NCBI RefSeq assembly: GCF_009765995.1
Contig: NZ_LMUI01000017.1
Location: 1 to 32,679, forward strand
DNA: 32,679 nucleotides
Direction of reading: 5' to 3'
From: Methylocapsa sp. S129
Lineage (GTDB): Bacteria > Pseudomonadota > Alphaproteobacteria > Rhizobiales > Beijerinckiaceae
Part shown: piece by piece, positions 7,308-15,279 of the stretch
How positions within the stretch are numbered: position 1 is the first letter of the stretch
Layout of the letters: every line of letters begins with the position of its first letter
Notes under the pieces: model-generated
What the model was told of the DNA's origin: nothing
The model's input: the letters and a program-made list of their open reading frames with translations, nothing else
The model's database searches: none
Position numbers and translations under genes: made by a program

Positions 7308-7793
7308 ATGCCGCAGCCCATTTCCACGGATTCCGATCCCGTCGCCCTGGCGACCGAAATCGTGTCAGCCTTTGTCGCCCATAATTCCCTGCCGTCAGCC
7401 GACCTGCCGGCTTTGATCCATTCGGTGCATGCGGCTTTGGCGAGGATCGCGAGCGGGGCGCCGACAGTGGCGGAGCCCGTCGCGCCCGTCGCGGCGGTGA
7501 CGGTTCGCAAATCGATCACGCCGGACTATCTCATCTGTCTCGACGATGGCCGCAAATTCAAATCCTTGCGGCGGCATCTGACGGTGCTTGGAATGACGCC
7601 GGACCAATATCGCGCGAAGTGGAGCCTGCCACCCGACTATCCGATGGTCGCCGCCAATTACGCGGCGGCGCGATCGGAGCTGGCGAAGAAAATCGGGCTT
7701 GGTCAAATTCGCCAGAACGGCGCCGCTCCCAAGAGCGACAGCGCGGCCAAGGGCAAGCCCGGCCGCGGCCGGCCACGCAAGGCGGCCGGCTGA
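7308..7793 (+). CDS. mucR: Ros/MucR-family transcriptional regulator
   Basis: The product has 161 residues. The conserved core runs from about residue 65 to 132 and includes TPDYLICLDDGRKFKSLRRH, the TPDQYRAKW motif and DYPMVAANYAAARSELAKKIGLG, the hallmark of Ros/MucR regulators. The N-terminal part (about 10-48) resembles the family's oligomerisation region; the C-terminus is a basic, disordered AT-hook-like tail (GRGRPRK). In Ros the zinc ligands are Cys-X2-Cys-X9-His-X3/4-His. Here only Cys77 and His90 are kept, Asp80 stands where the second Cys would be, and the last His is missing. Family members act as H-NS-like repressors of envelope, motility and exopolysaccharide genes. GAGAGA precedes the ATG at 7308. 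Confidence 0.92.
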   Translation: MPQPISTDSDPVALATEIVSAFVAHNSLPSADLPALIHSVHAALARIASGAPTVAEPVAPVAAVTVRKSITPDYLICLDDGRKFKSLRRHLTVLGMTPDQYRAKWSLPPDYPMVAANYAAARSELAKKIGLGQIRQNGAAPKSDSAAKGKPGRGRPRKAAG

Positions 7794-8216
7794 CTGCGAA
7801 GACGCGCCTCGAGGCGTGACCGCCGCCTTATTCCGACTGGCCGCGCTCCCCGGCAAGCAGAACACAACATTTTCTGAAGCTGAGACGATGCCTCCCGGGG
7901 TATCGGATTCCTTTGAAATTTAAGGATAGGGCCTCAGGTTGAAAGCGAGCCGGATTGACGCGACTCGTGATCCGACCGCGGTTCCTCTATCCTCGGCGCA
8001 AGCATGAAATGGCCGACGAGGCGCAACCCATACAGAAAGAAAAATTACTATCTGAGGGTGTTGATGAGCAAGGTCCAAAAGATAGCCCGAGCGATGGCGC
8101 AAGCTGACGATGTCGATCCTGACCAACCCATCACGAGCTTTCGTCGGATTGTCGGAAAAACGATTCCCGTATTTCGTTACGCCCCTAAACTCCTCGCCTG
8201 AAACTACTACATCCCG
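7794..8216. other. Intergenic stretch without a confident gene
   Basis: This stretch is 423 nt long. A 12-bp palindrome CGCCTCGAGGCG lies at 7805-7816 just after the mucR stop, but no T tract follows. Short open frames on both strands (for example 8004-8201 plus and 7920-8399 minus) show no domain and no good ribosome binding site. Base composition is less GC-biased than in the flanking core genes, so the accessory patch probably begins here. Confidence 0.4.
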
Positions 8217-8450
8217 TTGGCAAGGCTGTTCATCGCAGCGTCTGCGGCGCGCGGCGAGGAATAAGCGGAAACCGTGCCGCTCGCCTACGTGCGGGCGTGG
8301 CGTCTCACCATTGCTCGTGCGGCGCTGGCGCGTGGCGATGAGACTGTCGCCGGCATAGCGAGCAAGGTTGGCTATACCTCGCAGAGCGCATTCGGCCACG
8401 CTTTCAGGCGCGCCTTCGGCTCACCTCCAAAAGCTGATGCTCGATCGTGA
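8217..8450 (+). pseudogene. C-terminal remnant of an AraC-family transcriptional regulator
   Basis: From GTG at 8274 to TGA at 8448-8450 the frame encodes 58 residues: PLAYVRAWRLTIARAALARG followed by a second helix-turn-helix with IASKVGYTSQSAFGHAFRRA and the family's FGSPP end. This is the second half of an AraC-type DNA-binding domain. The same frame upstream (from about 8217, LARLFIAASAARGEE) weakly resembles the first helix-turn-helix but is broken by TAA at 8262-8264, and TGA at 8199-8201 lies before it. No N-terminal sensor domain is found. I read it as a decayed gene. It lies upstream of the ThDP-enzyme/methyltransferase pair and may be the lost regulator of that cassette. Confidence 0.75.
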
Positions 8451-8740
8451 AGAGCGGCGGCTTGCAAGCCCATGATCCTGGAAGCGCTAACTTAGACTCG
8501 CTGCGCTACCAACCCGTCGCGCTAATCACACGGAAACCGTATCACACCGCTCGGCGGCGCTAGACAAAATATGCTGGCGGGTAGGCTGGGGAGGCTCACG
8601 ACTTATTGATGTCAGCGCCCCGCTTTAGGCAAACTATTTGTCTACTCTTCAGTCGTCATGGCGAATAATGTTAGCGTGAGCGGACCCGATCGCGGCGTTT
8701 GACCGATCGAACCCGAGACCAGATCAGCAGGGTGCATCGA
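8451..8740. other. Upstream region of the ThDP-enzyme gene
   Basis: This stretch is 290 nt long with moderate GC. I see no gene. TTGTCT (8638-8643) and AATAAT (8664-8669) are promoter-like hexamers, but the 20-nt spacer is unfavourable, so a promoter here is only a possibility. Confidence 0.3.
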
Positions 8741-10486
8741 ATGAGCTTAAGCGACAGCGAGCTTGCGGGGCTAACGCCGCGCCAGATCGTTGAAAGCGAA
8801 GCGAGCGAAAAGCGTGGCCGGAGAATCGCGGTTGGCGGACTGATTCTCGACATTCTTCAAGACCACGGTATCGATACGATTTTTGGAATTCCCGGCGGCG
8901 CGGTATCCAGCCTGTACGCTGGGTTGGTCGAGCGCCCTCAAATTCGCGTCGTCAATGCGAAACACGAGACGGGCGCTATATTCCTCGCCATGGGCTACGC
9001 CATGGCGACAGGGCGGCCAGGCGCGGTGATAACGACCGCAGGACCGGGCATCACCAATGCGCTGACCGGATTGGCGTCAGCCTATTACGATCGGATACCG
9101 CTCTTGATGTTGAGCGGTGAAGTGCCAACCACGGCTTTTGGTCGTGGCGCACTACAGGAGGGCTCGACAAACGAATTCGATGCGCTTTCCATGGTTCGTA
9201 ATATCACTCGCTTTGCCGCTCAAGTTACGCGCCCGGAGACGGCCGCCGCTTTAACGCATGAAGCACTGCGACACTCTATCGATGATTTGTCGGGGCCGAC
9301 GTTTTTGTCTTTGCCGCTCAACGTCTCATCCAGCGTCGTTGCGGCGGGGGCTCTTTTTTCCGGCAGCAAAAGTATCGAATATGAGATAGACGGTGCAGCC
9401 TGCCATCGCGCAGTGAATTTGCTCCTGAATGCTAAACGACCCCTGATCATCGCCGGATCGGGCGGGCGCAGAGACACCGAAGCGCTCATCGATCTCGTTG
9501 ACCTGACTGGCGCGCCTATCTTGGTCACGCCGAAAGCCAAGGGCATCTTTCCGGAGGATCATTCGTCATATCTTGGCATCCTGGGCTTCGGCGGTCATGA
9601 GTCGGCTATTGCTTACTTGTCCGGGGGCGTTGATGTCATCCTGGTGTGTGGATCAGGGCTGAATGATTTTTCCACCAACGGGTGGTCATCTCTGGTGGCG
9701 GCGACGAAGGTGTTGATCCAGATTGACATTGACGCCGCGCGCCTTGGAAGGAATTACCCGGTCGACCTCGCCTTCAACGCTCCTATTGATGCTATCCTTG
9801 ACAGGATGCTGTCGGAGTCGGACGGCCGACCGGCCAAGAGAACTCTGACCTTTTCCGGCGTCGCGACGCTACCGGCGCAGAAATCGGCCAAAGGCATGCT
9901 GACAACCATAGACGTGGCGCTCGCTATGAATGAAATGTGCCCGTCTGACGCGGTGTTCACATCGGATATGGGCGAGCACCTATCGGTAGCGCTACATTAC
10001 TTGAAGATTTGTCGCAGGAAGCGCTTCGTCGCCAACCTAGGGTTTGGCTCGATGGGTTCTGGCATATGCACGGCGATCGGGTTTCAAATGGGAGCTGGAT
10101 CGCGACGCGTCTATGCGCTCTGCGGCGATGGCGGCTTTCTTATGTACGGGTCCGAGCTTGCCACGGCCGTTCAGATGGAGCTGCCGGTGACGATCCTGGT
10201 CGTCAACGATAGCCGGCTGAACATGTGCCATCTCGGCATGCATGACCTATTCGGCGCTTCCACCGACATGACGACCCAACTTGTCGATTTCGCCGCTATT
10301 GCGCGCGCGATGGGAGCCGAAGGACTCGTCGTCCAAACCAAGGACGAACTTCTTGCAGCGCTGGCGGCCAGGCCCGCAAAGCCAGTCGTGCTCGATATCA
10401 GGATTGATCCCGACGTTCGGTTGGATGGCAGCCAGCGAAATGCGGCGCTCCGGCAATTTCGTGCAGACCCCGGTCCCGCGAACTGA
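8741..10486 (+). CDS. ThDP-dependent enzyme of the acetolactate synthase type
   Basis: The product has 581 residues from the ATG at 8741, with CAGGGT upstream; an in-frame TTG at 8699 would add 14 residues. The three domains of the family appear in order: the pyrimidine-binding domain (about 30-200) with catalytic-type Glu76 in NAKHETGA, a central domain (about 218-360), and the pyrophosphate-binding domain (about 385-565) with GDG at 462-464. The motif normally ends in NN about 27 residues after GDG; here it reads VVNDS (Asn489-Asp490). The family decarboxylates 2-oxoacids and often forms C-C bonds. No ilvH-like small subunit is adjacent, so branched-chain amino acid synthesis is unlikely. 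The methyltransferase gene follows after 36 nt, suggesting joint action on one small molecule. Third positions are less GC-rich than in nearby core genes, which hints at transfer. Confidence 0.85.
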   Translation: MSLSDSELAGLTPRQIVESEASEKRGRRIAVGGLILDILQDHGIDTIFGIPGGAVSSLYAGLVERPQIRVVNAKHETGAIFLAMGYAMATGRPGAVITTAGPGITNALTGLASAYYDRIPLLMLSGEVPTTAFGRGALQEGSTNEFDALSMVRNITRFAAQVTRPETAAALTHEALRHSIDDLSGPTFLSLPLNVSSSVVAAGALFSGSKSIEYEIDGAACHRAVNLLLNAKRPLIIAGSGGRRDTEALIDLVDLTGAPILVTPKAKGIFPEDHSSYLGILGFGGHESAIAYLSGGVDVILVCGSGLNDFSTNGWSSLVAATKVLIQIDIDAARLGRNYPVDLAFNAPIDAILDRMLSESDGRPAKRTLTFSGVATLPAQKSAKGMLTTIDVALAMNEMCPSDAVFTSDMGEHLSVALHYLKICRRKRFVANLGFGSMGSGICTAIGFQMGAGSRRVYALCGDGGFLMYGSELATAVQMELPVTILVVNDSRLNMCHLGMHDLFGASTDMTTQLVDFAAIARAMGAEGLVVQTKDELLAALAARPAKPVVLDIRIDPDVRLDGSQRNAALRQFRADPGPAN

Positions 10487-10522
10487 TGCTGCGGACCTGC
10501 TTAGCGACATGAGTGACGAGCC

Positions 10523-11395
10523 ATGGGCAATCTCGAAGGCGCCGTTAGCACAACGGCGGATGCGCTCAGTGTTTTACGGGCCGACCAAGACCTGATGCGA
10601 ACGGTGGGCGCGCAGGATCCTTATGCGCATTATTTCGTCTCTGATGAGGGTGAACGGCTTGTCTCGCTGGCTACCCAGATAGACCCGGTCGTGCGGCCGT
10701 TCAGCGCCGCGCGCTATCGTTGGTTCAGCGACCGGATCGAGGACGCGGTGAAAGCTTACGCTCAGGTCATCGTGCTCGGAGCCGGGTTTGATACGCGCGC
10801 TATCTGGATGTCGGCGTTCCATCCCGGCGGCTGCATGGTGTTCGAGGTTGATCGTTCCGAGATGTTGGCAACGAAATACGCGGTGCTTCGCGATCATGGG
10901 GTCGCCAAACCCGACTGGGTTGCATCCGTCGGCGCCGACCTCGCCAGCGATGACGTCGGCGCAGCGCTCGTGAAGGCTGGCTGGGACACAAAGATCAAGA
11001 CTTTTGTCATGGCCGAGGGCGTGGTTTTCTTTTTGCCCGCGCAAGCTGTTTCGAACTTGCTCTCCCCGACGAAGCTGGGACTCGTCGAAGGCAGTAAAGT
11101 TGCCTTGGATTTCTGGACGCGGGCTCGCCTTGAGCGTCTAAATCGAAGAATGTTCGAACTTCGCGGTATGGAGCTATTTAAAAAATTCCCTGCGGGCGAT
11201 CAACTCAGCGACGTGATTAGCACATTGAAAGAGATGGGCTATTCCACCGCGAACATTATGCCATTGATTGATTACGCACAGAACTTTTGGCCGGATTCGG
11301 AAACGTGGAAGGAAGCCGACGGCTGGGCCCTAATCGAGATGCAGGTAGGTAATTTGCGGCCTCTTCGCAGACGAGACGGCGGCGCCGGCGCCTGA
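10523..11395 (+). CDS. Class I SAM-dependent methyltransferase, LCMT/PPM type
   Basis: The product has 290 residues. The pattern is that of the leucine carboxyl methyltransferase-like family (PF04072/TIGR00027 type): an N-terminal RYRWFSDRIEDA block (about 64-75), the SAM-binding QVIVLGAGFDTRA (81-93), the acidic FEVDRS loop (107-112) and MAEGVVFFLP (163-172). Relatives methylate carboxyl or hydroxyl groups of small molecules or proteins. The partner is inferred from the preceding ThDP-enzyme gene, 36 nt upstream on the same strand: the product of that enzyme could be the methyl acceptor. The ribosome binding site is weak. Codon use resembles the ThDP gene more than dnaE, consistent with one acquired unit. 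Confidence 0.82.
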   Translation: MGNLEGAVSTTADALSVLRADQDLMRTVGAQDPYAHYFVSDEGERLVSLATQIDPVVRPFSAARYRWFSDRIEDAVKAYAQVIVLGAGFDTRAIWMSAFHPGGCMVFEVDRSEMLATKYAVLRDHGVAKPDWVASVGADLASDDVGAALVKAGWDTKIKTFVMAEGVVFFLPAQAVSNLLSPTKLGLVEGSKVALDFWTRARLERLNRRMFELRGMELFKKFPAGDQLSDVISTLKEMGYSTANIMPLIDYAQNFWPDSETWKEADGWALIEMQVGNLRPLRRRDGGAGA

Positions 11396-11485
11396 TCGGG
11401 GACGGGGCAAACCAAGACTGGACAGCTTTGGGCCTATGCGCGCGACGATCGGCATCGGTGTCGGGAGTCATCTTGGCCCGAGACC

Positions 11486-11518
11486 TTGACGTGAACATAA
11501 AAAGAACATAGAGAGAAC
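11486..11518 (+). promoter_or_regulatory. Double SOS box (LexA operator) on a putative promoter
   Basis: Three GAAC half-sites begin at 11493, 11504 and 11515, each separated by exactly 7 nt. This makes two overlapping copies of the alphaproteobacterial LexA operator GAAC-N7-GAAC. A -35-like TTGACG (11486-11491) lies directly before it and a weak -10-like TAGAGA (11509-11514) lies inside it at 17-nt spacing, so bound LexA would block this promoter. The first gene downstream is the 34-codon ORF at 11545, then dnaE. Confidence 0.75.
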
Positions 11519-11544
11519 CTTCGGTCTTTCGCCCGGAGGTCGTC

Positions 11545-11649
11545 ATGATGTATCGCGCTGTTGGAATCATGCAGGATATGGTCGAGCTTGCCGCGCTGGC
11601 GGCGTTTTTGGCGATGATCGCCATGGTCGCGCGTTCGCTCGGCGCGTGA
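11545..11649 (+). CDS. 34-residue single-span membrane peptide under SOS control (SidA-like by context)
   Basis: A strong ribosome binding site GGAGG (11535-11539) lies 5 nt before ATG at 11545; the next codon is also ATG, at 8-nt spacing. The frame ends with TGA at 11647-11649. Residues 1-11 are polar (Arg4, Gln10, Asp11), 12-29 form a hydrophobic helix rich in Ala, Met and Leu (ELAALAAFLAMIAMVA), and the tail RSLGA is short and basic, so a single inner-membrane span is expected. A double SOS box lies 26 nt upstream of the start. In Caulobacter crescentus the 29-residue SidA is an SOS-induced membrane peptide that blocks division through FtsW/FtsN. Size, topology and control match here, but homology is not shown. 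It could also be a short leader peptide for dnaE. Confidence 0.65.
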   Translation: MMYRAVGIMQDMVELAALAAFLAMIAMVARSLGA

Positions 11650-11728
11650 TCGCTGTTGACGACTCAGGGGCGAGCCTCGACTAGGGGTCGCGCGGCGCAG
11701 ACAATGGTGGCCGTCCAGGGGAAGAATT

Positions 11729-14700
11729 GTGGATCCTTCGATCATCAAATCCGTCGGCTTCGTGCATTTGCACGTTCATTCCTCCTATTCGCTGCGCGAA
11801 GGCGCGCTGACGATCGAAACCCTGGCCAAGCTCGCCAAGGCCGATGGGATGCCGGCTTTGGCGATCACCGACACCAACAATTTGTTCGGCGCCCTCGAGT
11901 TTTCCGAGAAACTCTCGAAATCGGGCGTCCAGGCGATTATCGGCGCGCAGATCGCGGTGGATTTTAGCGATGCGCCGGCGTCTTCGAGCCCGCGCGCCGA
12001 TCAGCGCCTGGCGCGCGCGCCGATCGTACTGCTCGCGCAAAACGAGGCCGGCTACGTCAACCTGATGCGGCTCGCCAGCAAGGTCTGGCTTGAGCCCAAT
12101 GATTCGGACGAGCCGCATGTTCGTTTCGACGCGCTGGGCGCGGTCGACGGCCTGATCGCGCTGACGGGCGGTCCAGCCGGGCCGATCGACCGCGCCTTGA
12201 CGGGCGGGTTCGCCGATCTCGCGCGTGCGCGGCTGATGCGTCTGGCGGCGCTGTTCGACAGGCGCCTTTATGTCGAATTGCAGCGTCACGACATCGAATC
12301 CGAGAAGGCCGTCGAGCCGCAATTGCTCGATCTCGCCTATTCCCTTTCGCTGCCGCTGGTCGCCGCCAACGAGCCCTATTTCGCGGGGCCTGCTGATCAT
12401 GAAGCGCAGGACGCCTTGCTCTGCATCGCGGATGGCGCGCTGGTCGGCGCGGGCGACCGGCGCCGTCTCTCCGCCGAGCATGGCTTCAAGACGCGGGCCG
12501 AAATGGTCAAGCTGTTTGCGGATCTGCCGGAGGCGACCGGCGCCAGCGTCGAGATCGCGCTGCGTTGCGCGTTCCGCACCCAGACGCGCAAGCCGATCTT
12601 GCCGCGCTTCACCTCGGCCGCCGGCGATGCGCTCGATGAGGTCGGCGAGCTGCGCGCGCAGGCGGCGCAAGGGCTTGCGGCACGGCTTGCCCATTACGGC
12701 TGCGCGCCGGGATTTACTCAAAGCGACTATGAAGCGCGGCTCGCCTTTGAGCTCGACGTCATCGTCAATATGAAGTTCCCCGGCTATTTCCTGATCGTCG
12801 CCGACTTCATCCAATGGGCCAAGCGGCAGGATATTCCCGTCGGGCCGGGGCGCGGTTCGGGCGCCGGCTCGCTGGTCGCCTGGTCGCTGACCATCACCGA
12901 TCTCGATCCCATCCGCTTCGGCCTGCTGTTCGAGCGCTTCCTCAATCCCGAACGCGTGTCGATGCCCGACTTCGACATCGATTTTTGTCAGGATCGGCGC
13001 GACGAAGTGATCGCCTATGTGCGCCAGCGCTACGGCGCCGATCGCGTCGCGCAGATCATCACCTTCGGTTCGTTCCTGGCGCGCGGCGTCATGCGCAATG
13101 TCGGGCGCGTGCTGGAATTGCCGCTCGGCCAGGTCGACAAACTCGCCAAACTGGTGCCGCAAAACCCGGCCAATCCCGTCACGCTGAAACAGGCGTTTGT
13201 CGACGAGCCGCGCCTCAGCGAAGCTTCGGAAGCCGATCCGCGCGTCGCCAAAATGCTCGCCATCGCCGGACGGCTCGAGGGGCTTTATTCCAACGCCTCG
13301 ACCCATGCGGCCGGCGTGGTGATCGGCGATCGCCCGCTGGTCGAACTCGTGCCGCTCTATCGCGATCCGAAATCCGACATGCCGGCGACCCAATTCAACA
13401 TGAAATGGGTCGAATCGGCCGGCCTCGTGAAGTTCGATTTTCTCGGGTTGAAAACCCTGACCACGTTGCAGAAGGCCACGCGCCTGCTGGCGCGGCGCGG
13501 AATCGACATCGACTTGTCGAAAATTCCGCTCGACGATTCCAAAACCTATGAAATGCTGGGACGCGGCGAAACGATCGGCGTGTTCCAGGTGGAAAGCGGC
13601 GGCATGCGCAAGGCGCTGGTCGAAATGCGCGCCGATCGTTTTGAGGACATTATCGCGCTGGTCGCGCTTTATCGGCCGGGCCCGATGGCCAATATCCCGA
13701 CCTATTGCGCGCGCAAGCTCGGCCAGGAGAAACCTGACTATATCGAGCCGCGGATCGAGCCGGTTTTGCGCGAGACTTTCGGCGTCATCATCTATCAGGA
13801 ACAGGTGATGCAGATCGCGCAGGTTTTGTCGGGCTTTTCGCTCGGCGAGGCCGATCTTCTGCGCCGCGCGATGGGCAAGAAGATCAAGGCGGAAATGGAC
13901 GCGCAGCGCGCCCGTTTCGTCGAGGGTGCCGTCGCGCGCGGCCTCAGCCAGAGCAAGGCCGACGAGATTTTCGATCTGCTCGCCAAATTCGCCGATTATG
14001 GCTTCAACAAGAGCCATGCGGCGGCCTATGCCTTGATCGCCTATTGGACCGGCTGGTTCAAGGCCAACCATCCCGTCGAATTTCTCGCGGCGTCGATGAC
14101 GCTCGACAAGTCGAACACTGACAAGCTCGCCGAATTTCGCGGCGAGGCCATGCGTCTGGGCATCAAGGTGGCGCCCCCTTCCGTCAATGGCTCGGACGTC
14201 GATTTTGACGCGCGCGTCGGGGAGGACGGCGCGCTTTCGATCGCCTATGCGCTGTCGGCGGTCAAAGGGGTGGGCGAAGCGCAGGCGGCCGCGATTGTCG
14301 CCGCGCGCGGCGACAGACCGTTCTCTTCGTTGAGCGATATGGCGCGCCGTATCGATCCGCGCGCCGTCAACAAGAAAGCGCTGGAGAGTCTGGCCGCCGC
14401 CGGCGCTTTCGATGAAATCGAGCCTGATCGCGCCATCGCCTTCGCCGCGATGGAGGCGGCTCTCGCGCTCGCCAATCGCACCGCCCAGGAGAAGGCGGCG
14501 GGGCAAAGCGGGCTGTTTGGCGAAAGCGACAACGCGCCGCTGAAAGTGCGCGCTTCGCCCTGGCCGGCGGCCGACCGGCTGCGGCGCGAATTCGACGCGG
14601 TCGGGTTTTTCCTCTCAGGCCATCCCTTGGACGCCTATCAAAGCGTCCTGACCAAACTGCGCATCACGCGCTGGGCCGATTTTGCGCGCGGCGTGCGGCG

Positions 14701-15187
14701 GGGCGCGACATCGGCGCGCCTTGCCGCCAGCGTGCTCGATCGCTCGGAGCGGCGCACCAAATCGGGATCGAAGCTTGGCATCGTCCAGCTTTCCGATCCG
14801 TCCGGCCAGTACGAGGCGATTCTTTTCGCCGAAGGTCTCGCCCAATATCGCGATCTCCTGGAAAAGGGCTCGGACGTGCTGGTGACTTTGCAAGGCGCGG
14901 TCGAAGGCGAGGATGTCCGCGCGCGCATCATCCATGTCGAAGCGCTCGCCTTGGCGGCCGCGCGCATTCACAAGGGCCTGCGGATTTTTCTGCGCGACGA
15001 GGCGCCGCTGCCCTCCATCGAGGAGCGGCTGCAGACCAAAGGCGAGGGCGAAGTGTCGCTTGTCGTCCTGCTCGGCCCGGCGCAGGGCGAGGTCGAGATC
15101 AAGCTGCCCGGCCGCTTTGCGGTCTCGGCCTCGATCGCGGGCGCGTTGAAAGCGGTCGCAGGAGTGGTGGCGGTCGAGCACGTCTGA
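11729..15187 (+). CDS. dnaE: DNA polymerase III subunit alpha
   Basis: The product has 1152 residues, normal for DnaE1. It is the catalytic subunit of the replicative polymerase. The N-terminal PHP domain starts with HLHVHSSYS (His13, His15, His17). The palm carries the catalytic acidic residues in MPDFDIDF (Asp416, Asp418) and KFDFLGLKTL (Asp570). QSGLF at 926-930 fits the internal beta-clamp binding motif, and an OB-fold lies near 977-1075. The length and N-terminus fit the replicative enzyme rather than the error-prone DnaE2; no imuA or imuB is nearby. The GTG start at 11729 is preceded by AGGGGAAG. No terminator separates it from the small SOS-controlled ORF 79 nt upstream, so read-through from that promoter is possible. 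Confidence 0.97.
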   Translation: MDPSIIKSVGFVHLHVHSSYSLREGALTIETLAKLAKADGMPALAITDTNNLFGALEFSEKLSKSGVQAIIGAQIAVDFSDAPASSSPRADQRLARAPIVLLAQNEAGYVNLMRLASKVWLEPNDSDEPHVRFDALGAVDGLIALTGGPAGPIDRALTGGFADLARARLMRLAALFDRRLYVELQRHDIESEKAVEPQLLDLAYSLSLPLVAANEPYFAGPADHEAQDALLCIADGALVGAGDRRRLSAEHGFKTRAEMVKLFADLPEATGASVEIALRCAFRTQTRKPILPRFTSAAGDALDEVGELRAQAAQGLAARLAHYGCAPGFTQSDYEARLAFELDVIVNMKFPGYFLIVADFIQWAKRQDIPVGPGRGSGAGSLVAWSLTITDLDPIRFGLLFERFLNPERVSMPDFDIDFCQDRRDEVIAYVRQRYGADRVAQIITFGSFLARGVMRNVGRVLELPLGQVDKLAKLVPQNPANPVTLKQAFVDEPRLSEASEADPRVAKMLAIAGRLEGLYSNASTHAAGVVIGDRPLVELVPLYRDPKSDMPATQFNMKWVESAGLVKFDFLGLKTLTTLQKATRLLARRGIDIDLSKIPLDDSKTYEMLGRGETIGVFQVESGGMRKALVEMRADRFEDIIALVALYRPGPMANIPTYCARKLGQEKPDYIEPRIEPVLRETFGVIIYQEQVMQIAQVLSGFSLGEADLLRRAMGKKIKAEMDAQRARFVEGAVARGLSQSKADEIFDLLAKFADYGFNKSHAAAYALIAYWTGWFKANHPVEFLAASMTLDKSNTDKLAEFRGEAMRLGIKVAPPSVNGSDVDFDARVGEDGALSIAYALSAVKGVGEAQAAAIVAARGDRPFSSLSDMARRIDPRAVNKKALESLAAAGAFDEIEPDRAIAFAAMEAALALANRTAQEKAAGQSGLFGESDNAPLKVRASPWPAADRLRREFDAVGFFLSGHPLDAYQSVLTKLRITRWADFARGVRRGATSARLAASVLDRSERRTKSGSKLGIVQLSDPSGQYEAILFAEGLAQYRDLLEKGSDVLVTLQGAVEGEDVRARIIHVEALALAAARIHKGLRIFLRDEAPLPSIEERLQTKGEGEVSLVVLLGPAQGEVEIKLPGRFAVSASIAGALKAVAGVVAVEHV

Positions 15188-15279
15188 GGCGGCGGCGCGG
15201 TCGAATTTCGCCTCGCGTCTCGACCATCCTTGCCCTGTCGCGGGAGCGGGCCGCTTCGTGTAGATTCTCCGCCGGGCGG

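Noticed and set aside
11681-14506. A 941-codon open frame on the minus strand opposite dnaE
   Set aside because: Its product is rich in Arg, His, Asp and Gln with no domain, while the opposite strand encodes an intact, unmistakable DnaE. Long antisense frames are common in GC-rich genes because the codon bias avoids reverse stops.
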